Assembly: GCA_003514455.1 (NCBI GenBank)
Contig: DOQH01000002.1
Span: 1-13,784 of the forward strand
Length of the DNA stretch: 13,784 nt
Direction of reading: 5' to 3'
Origin: Candidatus Magasanikiibacteriota bacterium
GTDB lineage: Bacteria; Patescibacteriota; Patescibacteriia; Magasanikbacterales; UBA10003
Position numbers and translations under genes: made by a program. Shown here in pieces: positions 1-5,635 of this stretch (position 1 is the first letter of the stretch; each line of letters starts with the position of its first letter). The notes beneath the pieces were generated by a model. That model had not been told where the DNA came from and made no database searches. It worked only from the letters and a program-made list of their open reading frames with translations.

Positions 1-24
1 AGCTAGGATCAAACTCTCAATAAA
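1..24 (-). rRNA. rrs: 16S ribosomal RNA, 5' end only (partial)
   Basis: On the minus strand, bases 17 down to 1 read AGAGTTTGATCCTAGCT. This is the nearly universal 5' end of bacterial 16S rRNA, the site of the 27F primer; E. coli has AGAGTTTGATCATGGCT. Taking that block as E. coli positions 8-24, the mature 5' end falls near base 24. The rest of the gene lies beyond the left edge. The call is supported by a consensus promoter and a structured leader directly upstream on the same strand. Confidence 0.9.
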
Positions 25-263
25 AAAGTTTGATTTGATTGATCCCCCGATAAATCGGAGGATTTAATTTTTTTCTTTGGAATAGAATTTTCCCATCAAA
101 TTAATGATGTTTTTTTACTTTTTGTGGTCCTATTGAATTGTCAAAGTGCGTTTCTCCGCTTGGGCGAAGAAAAAACAGAAACCCAATTTTTGAGTTGCTG
201 TTTTTTCTTCTTCCAGTATCCCGTAGGACTTAAAAAAATGCTAAATTGTGTATATTTCAGTAT
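25..263 (-). other. pre-16S rRNA leader, no protein gene
   Basis: This is the stretch of about 240 bases between the rRNA promoter and the mature 16S 5' end. It contains a perfect 13-bp inverted repeat (166-178 with 198-210), enclosed by a 6-bp helix (GTCCTA 127-132 with TAGGAC 224-229). A near-perfect hairpin lies at 42-63 (9 pairs, one mismatch). An 8-bp inverted repeat (27-34 with 8-15) pairs the end of the leader with the first bases of 16S. Such leaders normally hold antitermination and RNase III processing signals. No clear boxA was found, and the partner of any processing stem would lie downstream of 16S, outside the window. No open reading frame worth calling was seen. Confidence 0.7.
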
Positions 264-269
264 GCGCGA

Positions 270-298
270 ATTATACAATACCCGTTAAAACCTGTCAA
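270..298 (-). promoter_or_regulatory. rRNA operon promoter, full consensus
   Basis: On the minus strand there is a perfect -35 TTGACA (293-298), a 17-bp spacer and a perfect -10 TATAAT (270-275). Predicted transcription starts near base 263. A 12/12 match at optimal spacing is what a strong stable-RNA promoter should look like, and it points at the 16S gene. It starts 16 bp past the trmD stop with no clear terminator between, so read-through from the rpsP-khpA-trmD operon into rRNA is possible. Confidence 0.9.
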
Positions 299-313
299 GT
301 GGTGTGGGTGAAG

Positions 314-322
314 TTATCCACA
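314..322 (+). promoter_or_regulatory. DnaA-box-like 9-mer TTATCCACA
   Basis: The 9-mer TTATCCACA is an exact match to the high-affinity E. coli DnaA box. It overlaps the trmD stop codon and lies 15 bp upstream of the rRNA -35 element. Only one copy was noticed, so it is not an origin. It could regulate the rRNA promoter or be chance; one match on either strand is expected about every 130 kb of random sequence. Confidence 0.3.
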
Positions 323-970
323 AGAATGTTTTTTCCTCCACTCTTCAATCTTTTTATGATTTCCGGACAATAAAACCTTGGGAACTTTTGCGCCCATAAA
401 ATCCTCCGGCCGAGTGTATTGCGGATATTCCACAAAACCTTCAAAAGTTTCTTCTTTTAATGATTCGGCATTGCCCACCACTCCGGACACCAAACGCGCC
501 ACGGACTCGGCCACCACGAGCGCCGGCAACTCACCGCCGGACAAAACATAATCGCCAATGGAAATTTTTTCATCAACAAATTTATACACCCGCTCATCAA
601 AGCCCTCATAGCGACCGCAGATCAAAATCAATCGTTCCAGTTTGGAAAATCGCCGCGCCATTTTTTGATCAAACCTTTTCCCGGCTGGGTCAAGAATTAT
701 AATTTTAGTTTTGGAATTTTTATTTTTTAATTTTCCTTTTATCAATCCGAGTGATTTCAAACAATTAAAAATCGGCTCAGCTTTCAACACCATTCCTGGC
801 CCGCCGCCGTAAGGAGTATCATCAACTTTGTTGTGTTTGTCATTGGCGAACTTTCTAAAATCATGCGCAATGATTTTAATCGCCCCTGTTGCCTGCCCGC
901 GCTTAAGAATACTCTCATTGGAGTATTGCTCAATAATCTGCGGAAAAATTGTTAGAATTTCAAAACGCAT
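314..970 (-). CDS. trmD: tRNA (guanine-N1-)-methyltransferase TrmD
   Basis: Makes m1G37 in tRNAs with G36, using S-adenosylmethionine, which prevents +1 frameshifting. The 218-residue product shows the TrmD landmarks in order: DDTPYGGGPGM at 50-60, ICGRYEGFDERV at 118-129 and ISIGDYVLSGGELPA at about 136-150 (the trefoil-knot SAM site), then YPQYTRP at 182-188 and VLLSGNHKKIEEWR at the C-terminal tRNA-binding part. It is shorter than E. coli TrmD (255). The start MRFEILTIFP is chosen because it aligns with the family N-terminus. An upstream in-frame start at 1003 would add 11 residues encoded by a hairpin. The E. coli catalytic Asp169 position appears to be Glu (E174 in EETF), by eye alignment. 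It is the last gene of the rpsP-khpA-trmD cluster; no rimM precedes it and no rplS follows. Confidence 0.95.
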   Translation of the reverse strand: MRFEILTIFPQIIEQYSNESILKRGQATGAIKIIAHDFRKFANDKHNKVDDTPYGGGPGMVLKAEPIFNCLKSLGLIKGKLKNKNSKTKIIILDPAGKRFDQKMARRFSKLERLILICGRYEGFDERVYKFVDEKISIGDYVLSGGELPALVVAESVARLVSGVVGNAESLKEETFEGFVEYPQYTRPEDFMGAKVPKVLLSGNHKKIEEWRKKHSCG

Positions 971-972
971 AA

Positions 973-1015
973 GCAAACAAAAATCGTGATACAAATGTAC
1001 CACGATTTTCGTTTT
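973..1015 (-). terminator. terminator-like hairpin in the khpA-trmD gap (possible attenuator)
   Basis: Core arms AAAATCGTG (980-988) and CACGATTTT (1001-1009) pair perfectly. The helix extends inward (TAC/GTA after one mismatch) and outward (CAAAC/GTTTG after one mismatch). Read on the minus strand, the 3' arm runs into TTTTTGTTTG just before the trmD start; read on the plus strand it runs into GTTTTTTG. It can therefore act in both directions. Its place inside an operon suggests partial termination that lowers trmD relative to rpsP and khpA; this is inference. Confidence 0.55.
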
Positions 1016-1028
1016 TTGTCTATGATAA

Positions 1029-1349
1029 TCAAATGTTAAGATCGTCTACTGCGCTTGTATCCACCGCTGCTGGTCGTTCCATGCGAGGTGGGCGAGAACC
1101 TTCCGGTTCATAGATCTTCAAATTGACGCGAGCATTGGCTTTGGCGCCGACAATACGCAACAATGTGCGAATTGCTCTGGCGGTTTGGCCTTCTCTGCCA
1201 ATCACATAACCCATATCAGCTTGGTTAATGTGCAAGGTCAAAAGAACTCCGCGCTCGTCAATCGTGCGCTCGATCTTGACATCTTGAGGATTGTTCACGA
1301 TTCCTTTGACAATCACTTCAAGATACTCTTGATCAACTGGATTTGCCAT
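1029..1349 (-). CDS. khpA: KH-domain RNA-binding protein KhpA
   Basis: Small single-KH RNA chaperone of the KhpA (YlqC) family, usually encoded between rpsP and the trmD side of this conserved cluster, exactly as here. The 106-residue product has one type II-like KH fold at about 8-80, with the nucleic-acid-binding GxxG loop GREG at 51-54 preceded by MGYVI. In other bacteria KhpA works with KhpB in RNA binding linked to envelope or division control. The last 25 or so residues, rich in Pro, Arg and Asp, extend beyond the usual 75-80-residue family length and are probably disordered. No Shine-Dalgarno sequence is seen; the start follows an A-rich stretch. Confidence 0.9.
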   Translation of the reverse strand: MANPVDQEYLEVIVKGIVNNPQDVKIERTIDERGVLLTLHINQADMGYVIGREGQTARAIRTLLRIVGAKANARVNLKIYEPEGSRPPRMERPAAVDTSAVDDLNI

Positions 1350-1376
1350 ATTCTTTAAGTTAATTCTTTTCTGCTA

Positions 1377-1480
1377 GTCCCGTCGACATGCAGGACCATC
1401 CCTTTCAGGGATTTTAATTTCAAGGGGTGAGGCAAGCCAAAAACTTATTTTTGGCTTGCGAAGCCCGCCGAAATTTCAAG
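1377..1480 (-). promoter_or_regulatory. structured leader between rpsP and khpA
   Basis: The rpsP-khpA gap of 173 bases is unusually long for this window. It holds a perfect 12-bp inverted repeat GCAAGCCAAAAA (1432-1443) / TTTTTGGCTTGC (1448-1459) with a 4-base loop, a perfect 6-bp hairpin ATCCCT/AGGGAT (1398-1403, 1407-1412), and a GTCC/GGAC pair (1377-1380, 1393-1396). None is followed by a U-run on the minus strand, so these are not classic terminators. They may be a processing or regulatory structure controlling khpA and trmD. No known RNA family was recognised. Confidence 0.4.
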
Positions 1481-1522
1481 CTTTGCTTATTGTATTAAGT
1501 ATATCACTTTTTCTACAAAATG

Positions 1523-1903
1523 TCAAGCAACAACTGGCGCGGGTGTTTCAACTTTTACTTCTACTTTTGCCGCGACAGCTGCTTTGATTTCCGCTCCCTT
1601 TTTCTTGTCAGCCAATTTAGTCGCGCGTCTTTTACTGATGTTTGCTTGGCGGCGTTTCTTGCCTTCAATAATTTTTTGATTAATCAAAAGATTATTAATG
1701 GTACTGGATGTTTGCGCGCCTTTGCTAATCCAGTATTTTATTCTATCAACTTTCAACTGAATTACCGGCGGCTTGACTTTTGGATTATAAAAACCCAACT
1801 CTTCCAGATACTTGCCCCACGGGTCGCGGGCTTTTTCCGAAACAATCAAACGATAAGTCGGCCTCTTGGTCGCGCCGAAACGAGATAAACGAATTGTGAG
1901 CAT
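1523..1903 (-). CDS. rpsP: 30S ribosomal protein bS16
   Basis: Structural protein of the small ribosomal subunit, needed for 30S assembly. The 126-residue product begins MLTIRLSRFGATKRPTYRLIV, the typical bS16 opening, followed by the conserved ARDPWGKYLEELGFYNP block (25-41) and VDRIKYWISKGAQTS (52-66). The core ends near residue 82. The remaining 40 or so residues form a Lys/Arg then Ala/Val/Pro-rich tail, longer than the E. coli protein (82 residues). It is the first gene of the minus-strand cluster, with a good sigma-70-type promoter giving a predicted leader of about 20 bases and no Shine-Dalgarno sequence. Confidence 0.96.
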   Translation of the reverse strand: MLTIRLSRFGATKRPTYRLIVSEKARDPWGKYLEELGFYNPKVKPPVIQLKVDRIKYWISKGAQTSSTINNLLINQKIIEGKKRRQANISKRRATKLADKKKGAEIKAAVAAKVEVKVETPAPVVA

Positions 1904-1930
1904 AAAATAGCGTATTTAAAGTATGTTGAT

Positions 1931-1959
1931 ATGATAAACTAAAACACAAAATCCGTCAA
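1931..1959 (-). promoter_or_regulatory. promoter of the rpsP-khpA-trmD cluster
   Basis: On the minus strand: -35 TTGACG (1954-1959), 17-bp spacer, -10 TATCAT (1931-1936), each 5/6 to consensus. Predicted start near 1924, about 20 bases before the rpsP ATG. It is divergent from the dehydrogenase promoter, with about 25 bp between the two -35 elements. Confidence 0.75.
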
Positions 1960-1983
1960 GCGTTTGACAAAAAAATTTGCCTA

Positions 1984-2012
1984 TTGACACAAAATCTGCC
2001 TAGTGGTGCAAT
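1984..2012 (+). promoter_or_regulatory. candidate promoter of the amino-acid dehydrogenase
   Basis: Perfect -35 TTGACA (1984-1989), 17-bp spacer and -10 TGCAAT (2007-2012, 4/6), preceded by TGG in the extended -10 position. Predicted start near 2019, giving a leader of about 80 bases. That leader contains a strong AAGGAGG (2036-2042) with no start codon in range, and a weaker AAGGGG (2085-2090) nine bases before the chosen ATG. Confidence 0.55.
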
Positions 2013-2099
2013 AGAGCTAGACAAGGTGCGCTGGAAAGGAGGTTCAACCAAAGGCGTACTTTCAAAACTCAAAACAAGACAAGAAAGGGGCTCTGGAAC

Positions 2100-3194
2100 A
2101 TGGGTAAATTCAAATCACACTGGGCCGATTTCGGCCCTCTCCCCAATGCCAAACGCTGTGTGCGTTTCGAAATTGGGGATCTGATGGGATTTATAATCAT
2201 CCACAACACGACACTCGGACCTGGACTGGGAGGACTCCGTGTCAAGCCCTACGAATCGGAAGCGGCAACGCTGGCCGACGCGGCGCGGCTCGGACGCGGC
2301 ATGGTCTACAAGAATGCCGCGGCCGGACTGGAGCTTGGAGGCGCCAAGGCGGTGATCAACGCCGAACCAGACGAACTCACTGCCAACCATTTGCGAGCGT
2401 ACGGCGAGGTCGTGCAAGAACTCAGCGGCCACTACATCACCGCGCCGGATGTCGGCACAGAGGTCTCTATGATGGACATAATCATGGAGGCCACGCGATA
2501 TGTGGTCTGTGTTTCGCGGGAAAAAGGCGGATTGGACGATCCTTCGCCATCTACCGCCCGCGGCGTCTTTCTAGCCATGCAGGAAGCCCTGCCTTTTGCC
2601 GGAAACTTGCGCCACTTGGCCCAACCCATTGTTCTCATTCAGGGCTTTGGCAAAGTCGGCAGGCCTTTGGCTCACTTGCTCCAAGCCAACAATTTCAAGG
2701 TGTTGGTGGCAGAAGCGAATGAGGTCCAGCGCGACCAAGCCGCGAGCGACGGGTGTGAAATCGTGGAAACTAATAAGGTCTTTGGGACTCACGCCCACAT
2801 CTTCGCTCCATGCGCAACCGGCGGAATACTTAACCCGGATTCCATCACTGCGCTGAAGAACCATGGCGTTCGCTTGATCTGCGGCGGTGCGAACAACCAG
2901 CTTCAAGATGAGGGGCGGGATTCGGAACTGCTGAAAGAAAAAAAAATCTGGTGGGCGCCTGACTTCGTCGCCAATGCCGGCGGCGTGGCTCTTGCTTGCA
3001 CCGAATGGGAGCTTAGAACCGGCAAAATCACGCCAGACCAGGTTAACGATCGCACTGAAATGCGCCTCGCCGGCATCGGCAAGAGAATCAGAAAAATCAT
3101 GGCCAAAGCCGAAGACCGCGATTGTACTTCGCTGTCAGCGGCACGAAAACTGGCCGAAGACACCGTGGCCAAACAGGGAGGAGAACTGCGCTAA
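2100..3194 (+). CDS. Glu/Leu/Phe/Val-type amino-acid dehydrogenase
   Basis: NAD(P)-dependent oxidative deaminase of the Glu/Leu/Phe/Val dehydrogenase family. It interconverts an amino acid with its 2-oxo acid plus ammonia in the cytoplasm. The 364 residues match the leucine dehydrogenase length. Visible landmarks: TTLGPGLGGLR (37-47), the two active-site lysines in GMVYKNAAAGL (K71) and GGAKAVI (K83), ITAPDVGT with catalytic Asp117, the Rossmann motif QGFGKVG (181-187), FAPCATGG (235-242) and the PDFVANAGGV block (287-296). It resembles leucine dehydrogenase most, but substrate cannot be fixed by eye. Base composition is visibly more GC-rich than all flanking genes, and it sits alone between its own promoter and terminator. 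This suggests horizontal acquisition, notable because organisms of this type usually have little amino-acid metabolism. No alternative ATG, GTG or TTG lies in frame between the stop at 2001 and 2100. Confidence 0.9.
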   Translation: MGKFKSHWADFGPLPNAKRCVRFEIGDLMGFIIIHNTTLGPGLGGLRVKPYESEAATLADAARLGRGMVYKNAAAGLELGGAKAVINAEPDELTANHLRAYGEVVQELSGHYITAPDVGTEVSMMDIIMEATRYVVCVSREKGGLDDPSPSTARGVFLAMQEALPFAGNLRHLAQPIVLIQGFGKVGRPLAHLLQANNFKVLVAEANEVQRDQAASDGCEIVETNKVFGTHAHIFAPCATGGILNPDSITALKNHGVRLICGGANNQLQDEGRDSELLKEKKIWWAPDFVANAGGVALACTEWELRTGKITPDQVNDRTEMRLAGIGKRIRKIMAKAEDRDCTSLSAARKLAEDTVAKQGGELR

Positions 3195-3248
3195 ACATCT
3201 TCCGCTAACGAAAGAAGGAGAGCGGGAGTAGATGTCAGAGAACAAACT

Positions 3249-3290
3249 CGCTCCATTTGCCAAGGACTTGGGTGAGTGGAGCGTTTTTTT
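3249..3290 (+). terminator. intrinsic terminator after the dehydrogenase
   Basis: CGCTCCA (3249-3255) pairs with TGGAGCG (3277-3283). The helix continues through G-U pairs to an inner CCAA/TTGG stem, and is followed directly by seven T (3284-3290). It ends the plus-strand transcript 55 bases after the dehydrogenase stop. It may also slow transcription from smc in the opposite direction, although the U-run on that side is poor. Confidence 0.85.
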
Positions 3291-3298
3291 ATCAAAAA

Positions 3299-5569
3299 TT
3301 ATTCCCTTGCTAATTTTTCCGCTTCCTCCAATTTTACCGAGAGTAAATGCGAAGTACCATCATCTCCCATTGTAACACCATACAGCACTTGCGCTTTAGA
3401 CATTGAAGCTCGATTGTGAGTAATAACAATAATTTGGGTCTTGTCAGCCAGCTGTTCAATAATTTCCGCGAAACGAATGGAGTTGGATTCGTCCAAAGCT
3501 GCATCAACTTCATCCAAAAATACAAACGGCGACGGGCTATGCGAAAGAATGGCGCAAAGCAGAGCAACGCTTGTCAGCGCCCTTTCCCCACCGGATAAAA
3601 TACTAATATCTTTAATTCTTTTACCTGGAGGTGTAGCTTGAATATCCACGCCAGCTAAAATCGGCTCGCCTTTAACACCACTTTCAATTTTTAATTCTTC
3701 TTCTTCAACAACTTCCTCATTTTTTTCAGCATTTTCCGCAGCTTCTTCTCCCGCATCACTATACAAAGGCACGAGCTTGGCTTGCCCGCCATTAAAAAGC
3801 AAACGAAAAAATCTGGAAAATTCCTCATTAATTTTTTTAAGCGATTCGTCCCTGCGCTCGCGCATAATATTATCCAATTCTTCAATTGCCGTGGCAGTAT
3901 CATCCAAAGCGCGTTTCAAATCAGCAATCTGTGTGGAAAGAAAATCATATCGTTCTTTTGTTTCTTTGTGTTCAACAATCGCTTCTTCATCAATCCCGCC
4001 GATCAATTCCAATTGATGTTTAAATTTAAAAATGTTGGGCTGCAAGTCAGCGGGATTAATTTGCGCGATATCTGTCGGCGGCTTCAACTTCACCTCCGAG
4101 CCCAAAGACCCGAGTTCAATATTGATTTCTTCTTCCAATGTTTCTTTGCGCGTTTCCAATTTAGCTAATTCAATCTGAATGGAATTTAATTTCTGCTCCA
4201 AAATATGCGTCTCTTCCTGTTTGGCTTGCAGTTGTCGTTGAATCTCAAAAAACTTACTTTTCTTTTTTTGCTCTTCTTTATTCAAATCCTGCATTTCATG
4301 GCTCACTCGAGCCAAGGCAGTGGCAAAACTTTTCATTTCTTCATCAATTTTTACTAATTCCTTTTCCAATTCCGGATCAATTGTCTTAGCCGAGTTTTGC
4401 ATTTGTGGATTTTTCAAACGACGCAATAAATTTTTAATTTTTTCCCGCAACAAATCGGTTGTCTCGCGAATACTGGACAAATCTTCAATTTTTTTAATTT
4501 GAAAAATTGACGCGAAAGTTGCGGATTGCTCTGACTCCAAACTTTCCAATTCAGTAATGATTTCCGTAATTGGCAAAGGCACTGATGTTTTAGAAGCAGC
4601 AGCTCGAATTTTGGCGATTTCAATCTGACTTTGCAATTTCAATTTTTTTTCTTGCCGCGCTCCCCGTTCTGACAAAATCTCCTGATATTTTTTTTCCAGA
4701 TCCAAAAACGCCTGCGGCACTGATGTTTCTTTTTCCAACAGATTTAATTGATTAAGTAATTGATTATATTCCCCTCTTTTTCTTTGAAATTCTTCATCTT
4801 GCCTATGAAATTGCTCGCTGAAATTGCCATGCTTTTCCTCCAGTTCATGCCAGAGCTTTCCATAATATTGTTTTTGCAAATCTTTTAACTCTTTTTCAAC
4901 TTCCGCGCGCTCATTAAGCCGTTTGACTTGACGATTGAGTGAACGCAGGCGCGGCTCAATTTCCTGCACCAAAGCATCGGCCTGTTGAAGATTTTCTCTG
5001 GTCATTTTTAATTTTCCCATTGCCTGATGCCGTTTGATTTGAAATTCTTTAACACCGGCGGCCTCGTCAAAAAATTCCTTGCGTTCGGCCGGCGATACTG
5101 CCAAAATCGCGTCAATCATTCCTTGGCCGATTACCGTATATGTTTTTTGGCCAAAATGCGCCCGCGCCAAAAGCATGGCAATATCTTGCAAACGCGCCGC
5201 ATGACCGTTGATCAGATATTCACTTTCTCCATCGCGATACAACCGACGGGTAATCACTGCTTCGCTCATTTCCCAAGGCGCTTCTTTATCTTCATTATTC
5301 AAAGACAGAGAAACCTCAGCTACGCCCAGCCGCGCCCGTTTTTCAGAACCGGCAAAAATCACATCCTCGCTCTTTTTACCGCGCAAGGTCTTTAATGACT
5401 GCTCGCCCAAAACCCAACGAACAGCATCCGATACATTGGACTTTCCGGAACCATTTGGCCCGACAATGGCAGTCAAACCCTTGCGTCCATTGCGCGGCGC
5501 TAAAAACTCCAAAACGCTCTTTTGGGCAAAAGATTTAAAGCCGTGAATTTCCAACCGTTGCAAAAACAT
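3299..5569 (-). CDS. smc: SMC-family chromosome segregation ATPase, short and without a visible hinge
   Basis: ABC-type ATPase that, as a dimer, organises and segregates the chromosome. N-head: FKSFAQKS at 11-18, Walker A GPNGSGKS (37-44), Q-loop IGQGMID (147-153), FFDEAAGV (166-173). C-head: signature LSGGERA (658-664), Walker B FVFLDEVDAALDE (682-694), H-loop THNR (717-720). All ATPase residues are present, so it is not a decayed copy. The length is 756 against about 1,150-1,200 for bacterial SMC. Arms run about 175-325 and 400-585, with joint-like LELIGGIDEEAIVEH at 520-534. Between them, about 326-400, no hinge domain and no Rad50-type CxxC hook is seen, only a Ser/Thr-rich turn. An acidic insert (about 605-630) interrupts the C-head. 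No ScpA or ScpB gene is nearby. One continuous frame, so no frameshift explains the size. Confidence 0.93.
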   Translation of the reverse strand: MFLQRLEIHGFKSFAQKSVLEFLAPRNGRKGLTAIVGPNGSGKSNVSDAVRWVLGEQSLKTLRGKKSEDVIFAGSEKRARLGVAEVSLSLNNEDKEAPWEMSEAVITRRLYRDGESEYLINGHAARLQDIAMLLARAHFGQKTYTVIGQGMIDAILAVSPAERKEFFDEAAGVKEFQIKRHQAMGKLKMTRENLQQADALVQEIEPRLRSLNRQVKRLNERAEVEKELKDLQKQYYGKLWHELEEKHGNFSEQFHRQDEEFQRKRGEYNQLLNQLNLLEKETSVPQAFLDLEKKYQEILSERGARQEKKLKLQSQIEIAKIRAAASKTSVPLPITEIITELESLESEQSATFASIFQIKKIEDLSSIRETTDLLREKIKNLLRRLKNPQMQNSAKTIDPELEKELVKIDEEMKSFATALARVSHEMQDLNKEEQKKKSKFFEIQRQLQAKQEETHILEQKLNSIQIELAKLETRKETLEEEINIELGSLGSEVKLKPPTDIAQINPADLQPNIFKFKHQLELIGGIDEEAIVEHKETKERYDFLSTQIADLKRALDDTATAIEELDNIMRERRDESLKKINEEFSRFFRLLFNGGQAKLVPLYSDAGEEAAENAEKNEEVVEEEELKIESGVKGEPILAGVDIQATPPGKRIKDISILSGGERALTSVALLCAILSHSPSPFVFLDEVDAALDESNSIRFAEIIEQLADKTQIIVITHNRASMSKAQVLYGVTMGDDGTSHLLSVKLEEAEKLARE

Positions 5570-5578
5570 AATTAATAT

Positions 5579-5607
5579 ATTATATCATTCTTGACATTCT
5601 CCGCCAA
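5579..5607 (-). promoter_or_regulatory. smc promoter
   Basis: On the minus strand: -35 TTGGCG (5602-5607, 4/6), 17-bp spacer, perfect -10 TATAAT (5579-5584) preceded by TGA (extended -10). The predicted start is near 5572, only about 3 bases before the smc ATG at 5569, so the mRNA would be essentially leaderless. Confidence 0.75.
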
Positions 5608-5619
5608 GTGGAATATACT
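5591..5619 (+). promoter_or_regulatory. promoter of the DHH phosphoesterase-clpP operon
   Basis: Perfect -35 TTGACA (5591-5596), 17-bp spacer and -10 TATACT (5614-5619, 5/6). The predicted start near 5626 is about 10 bases before the ATG at 5636. Its -35 lies in the spacer of the opposing smc promoter, so the two polymerase footprints overlap and should compete. Confidence 0.8.
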
Positions 5620-5635
5620 GACTTGATTGTCTTTT

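Noticed and set aside
42..117. Two plus-strand terminator-like hairpins (42-74 and 94-117) in the rRNA leader
   Set aside because: They would only stop antisense transcripts of 16S; the U-runs reflect the A-rich leader of the minus-strand rRNA transcript.
971..1003. Extended TrmD start at 1003 adding 11 residues
   Set aside because: The extension is encoded by the hairpin upstream of trmD and has no counterpart in the family, which starts at MRFEILT-like sequence.
1520..1888. Plus-strand reading frame of 122 codons over rpsP
   Set aside because: It is the complement of a clear bS16 gene, is rich in Phe and has no recognisable domain.
2036..2042. Strong AAGGAGG as ribosome-binding site of a gene
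   Set aside because: No ATG, GTG or TTG lies at a suitable distance; the nearest plausible start is at 2100, nearly 60 bases away.
2571..3231. Frames on both strands inside the dehydrogenase gene
   Set aside because: They are a by-product of the GC-rich coding sequence, which has few stops in other frames; none resembles a protein family.
5027..5546. Two overlapping plus-strand frames opposite the smc N-head
   Set aside because: Both are antisense to the conserved SMC head and show no family features or ribosome-binding sites.
3299..5569. Short SMC explained as a frameshifted or truncated gene
   Set aside because: The frame is continuous, and both N-terminal and C-terminal ATPase motifs are present and in order.
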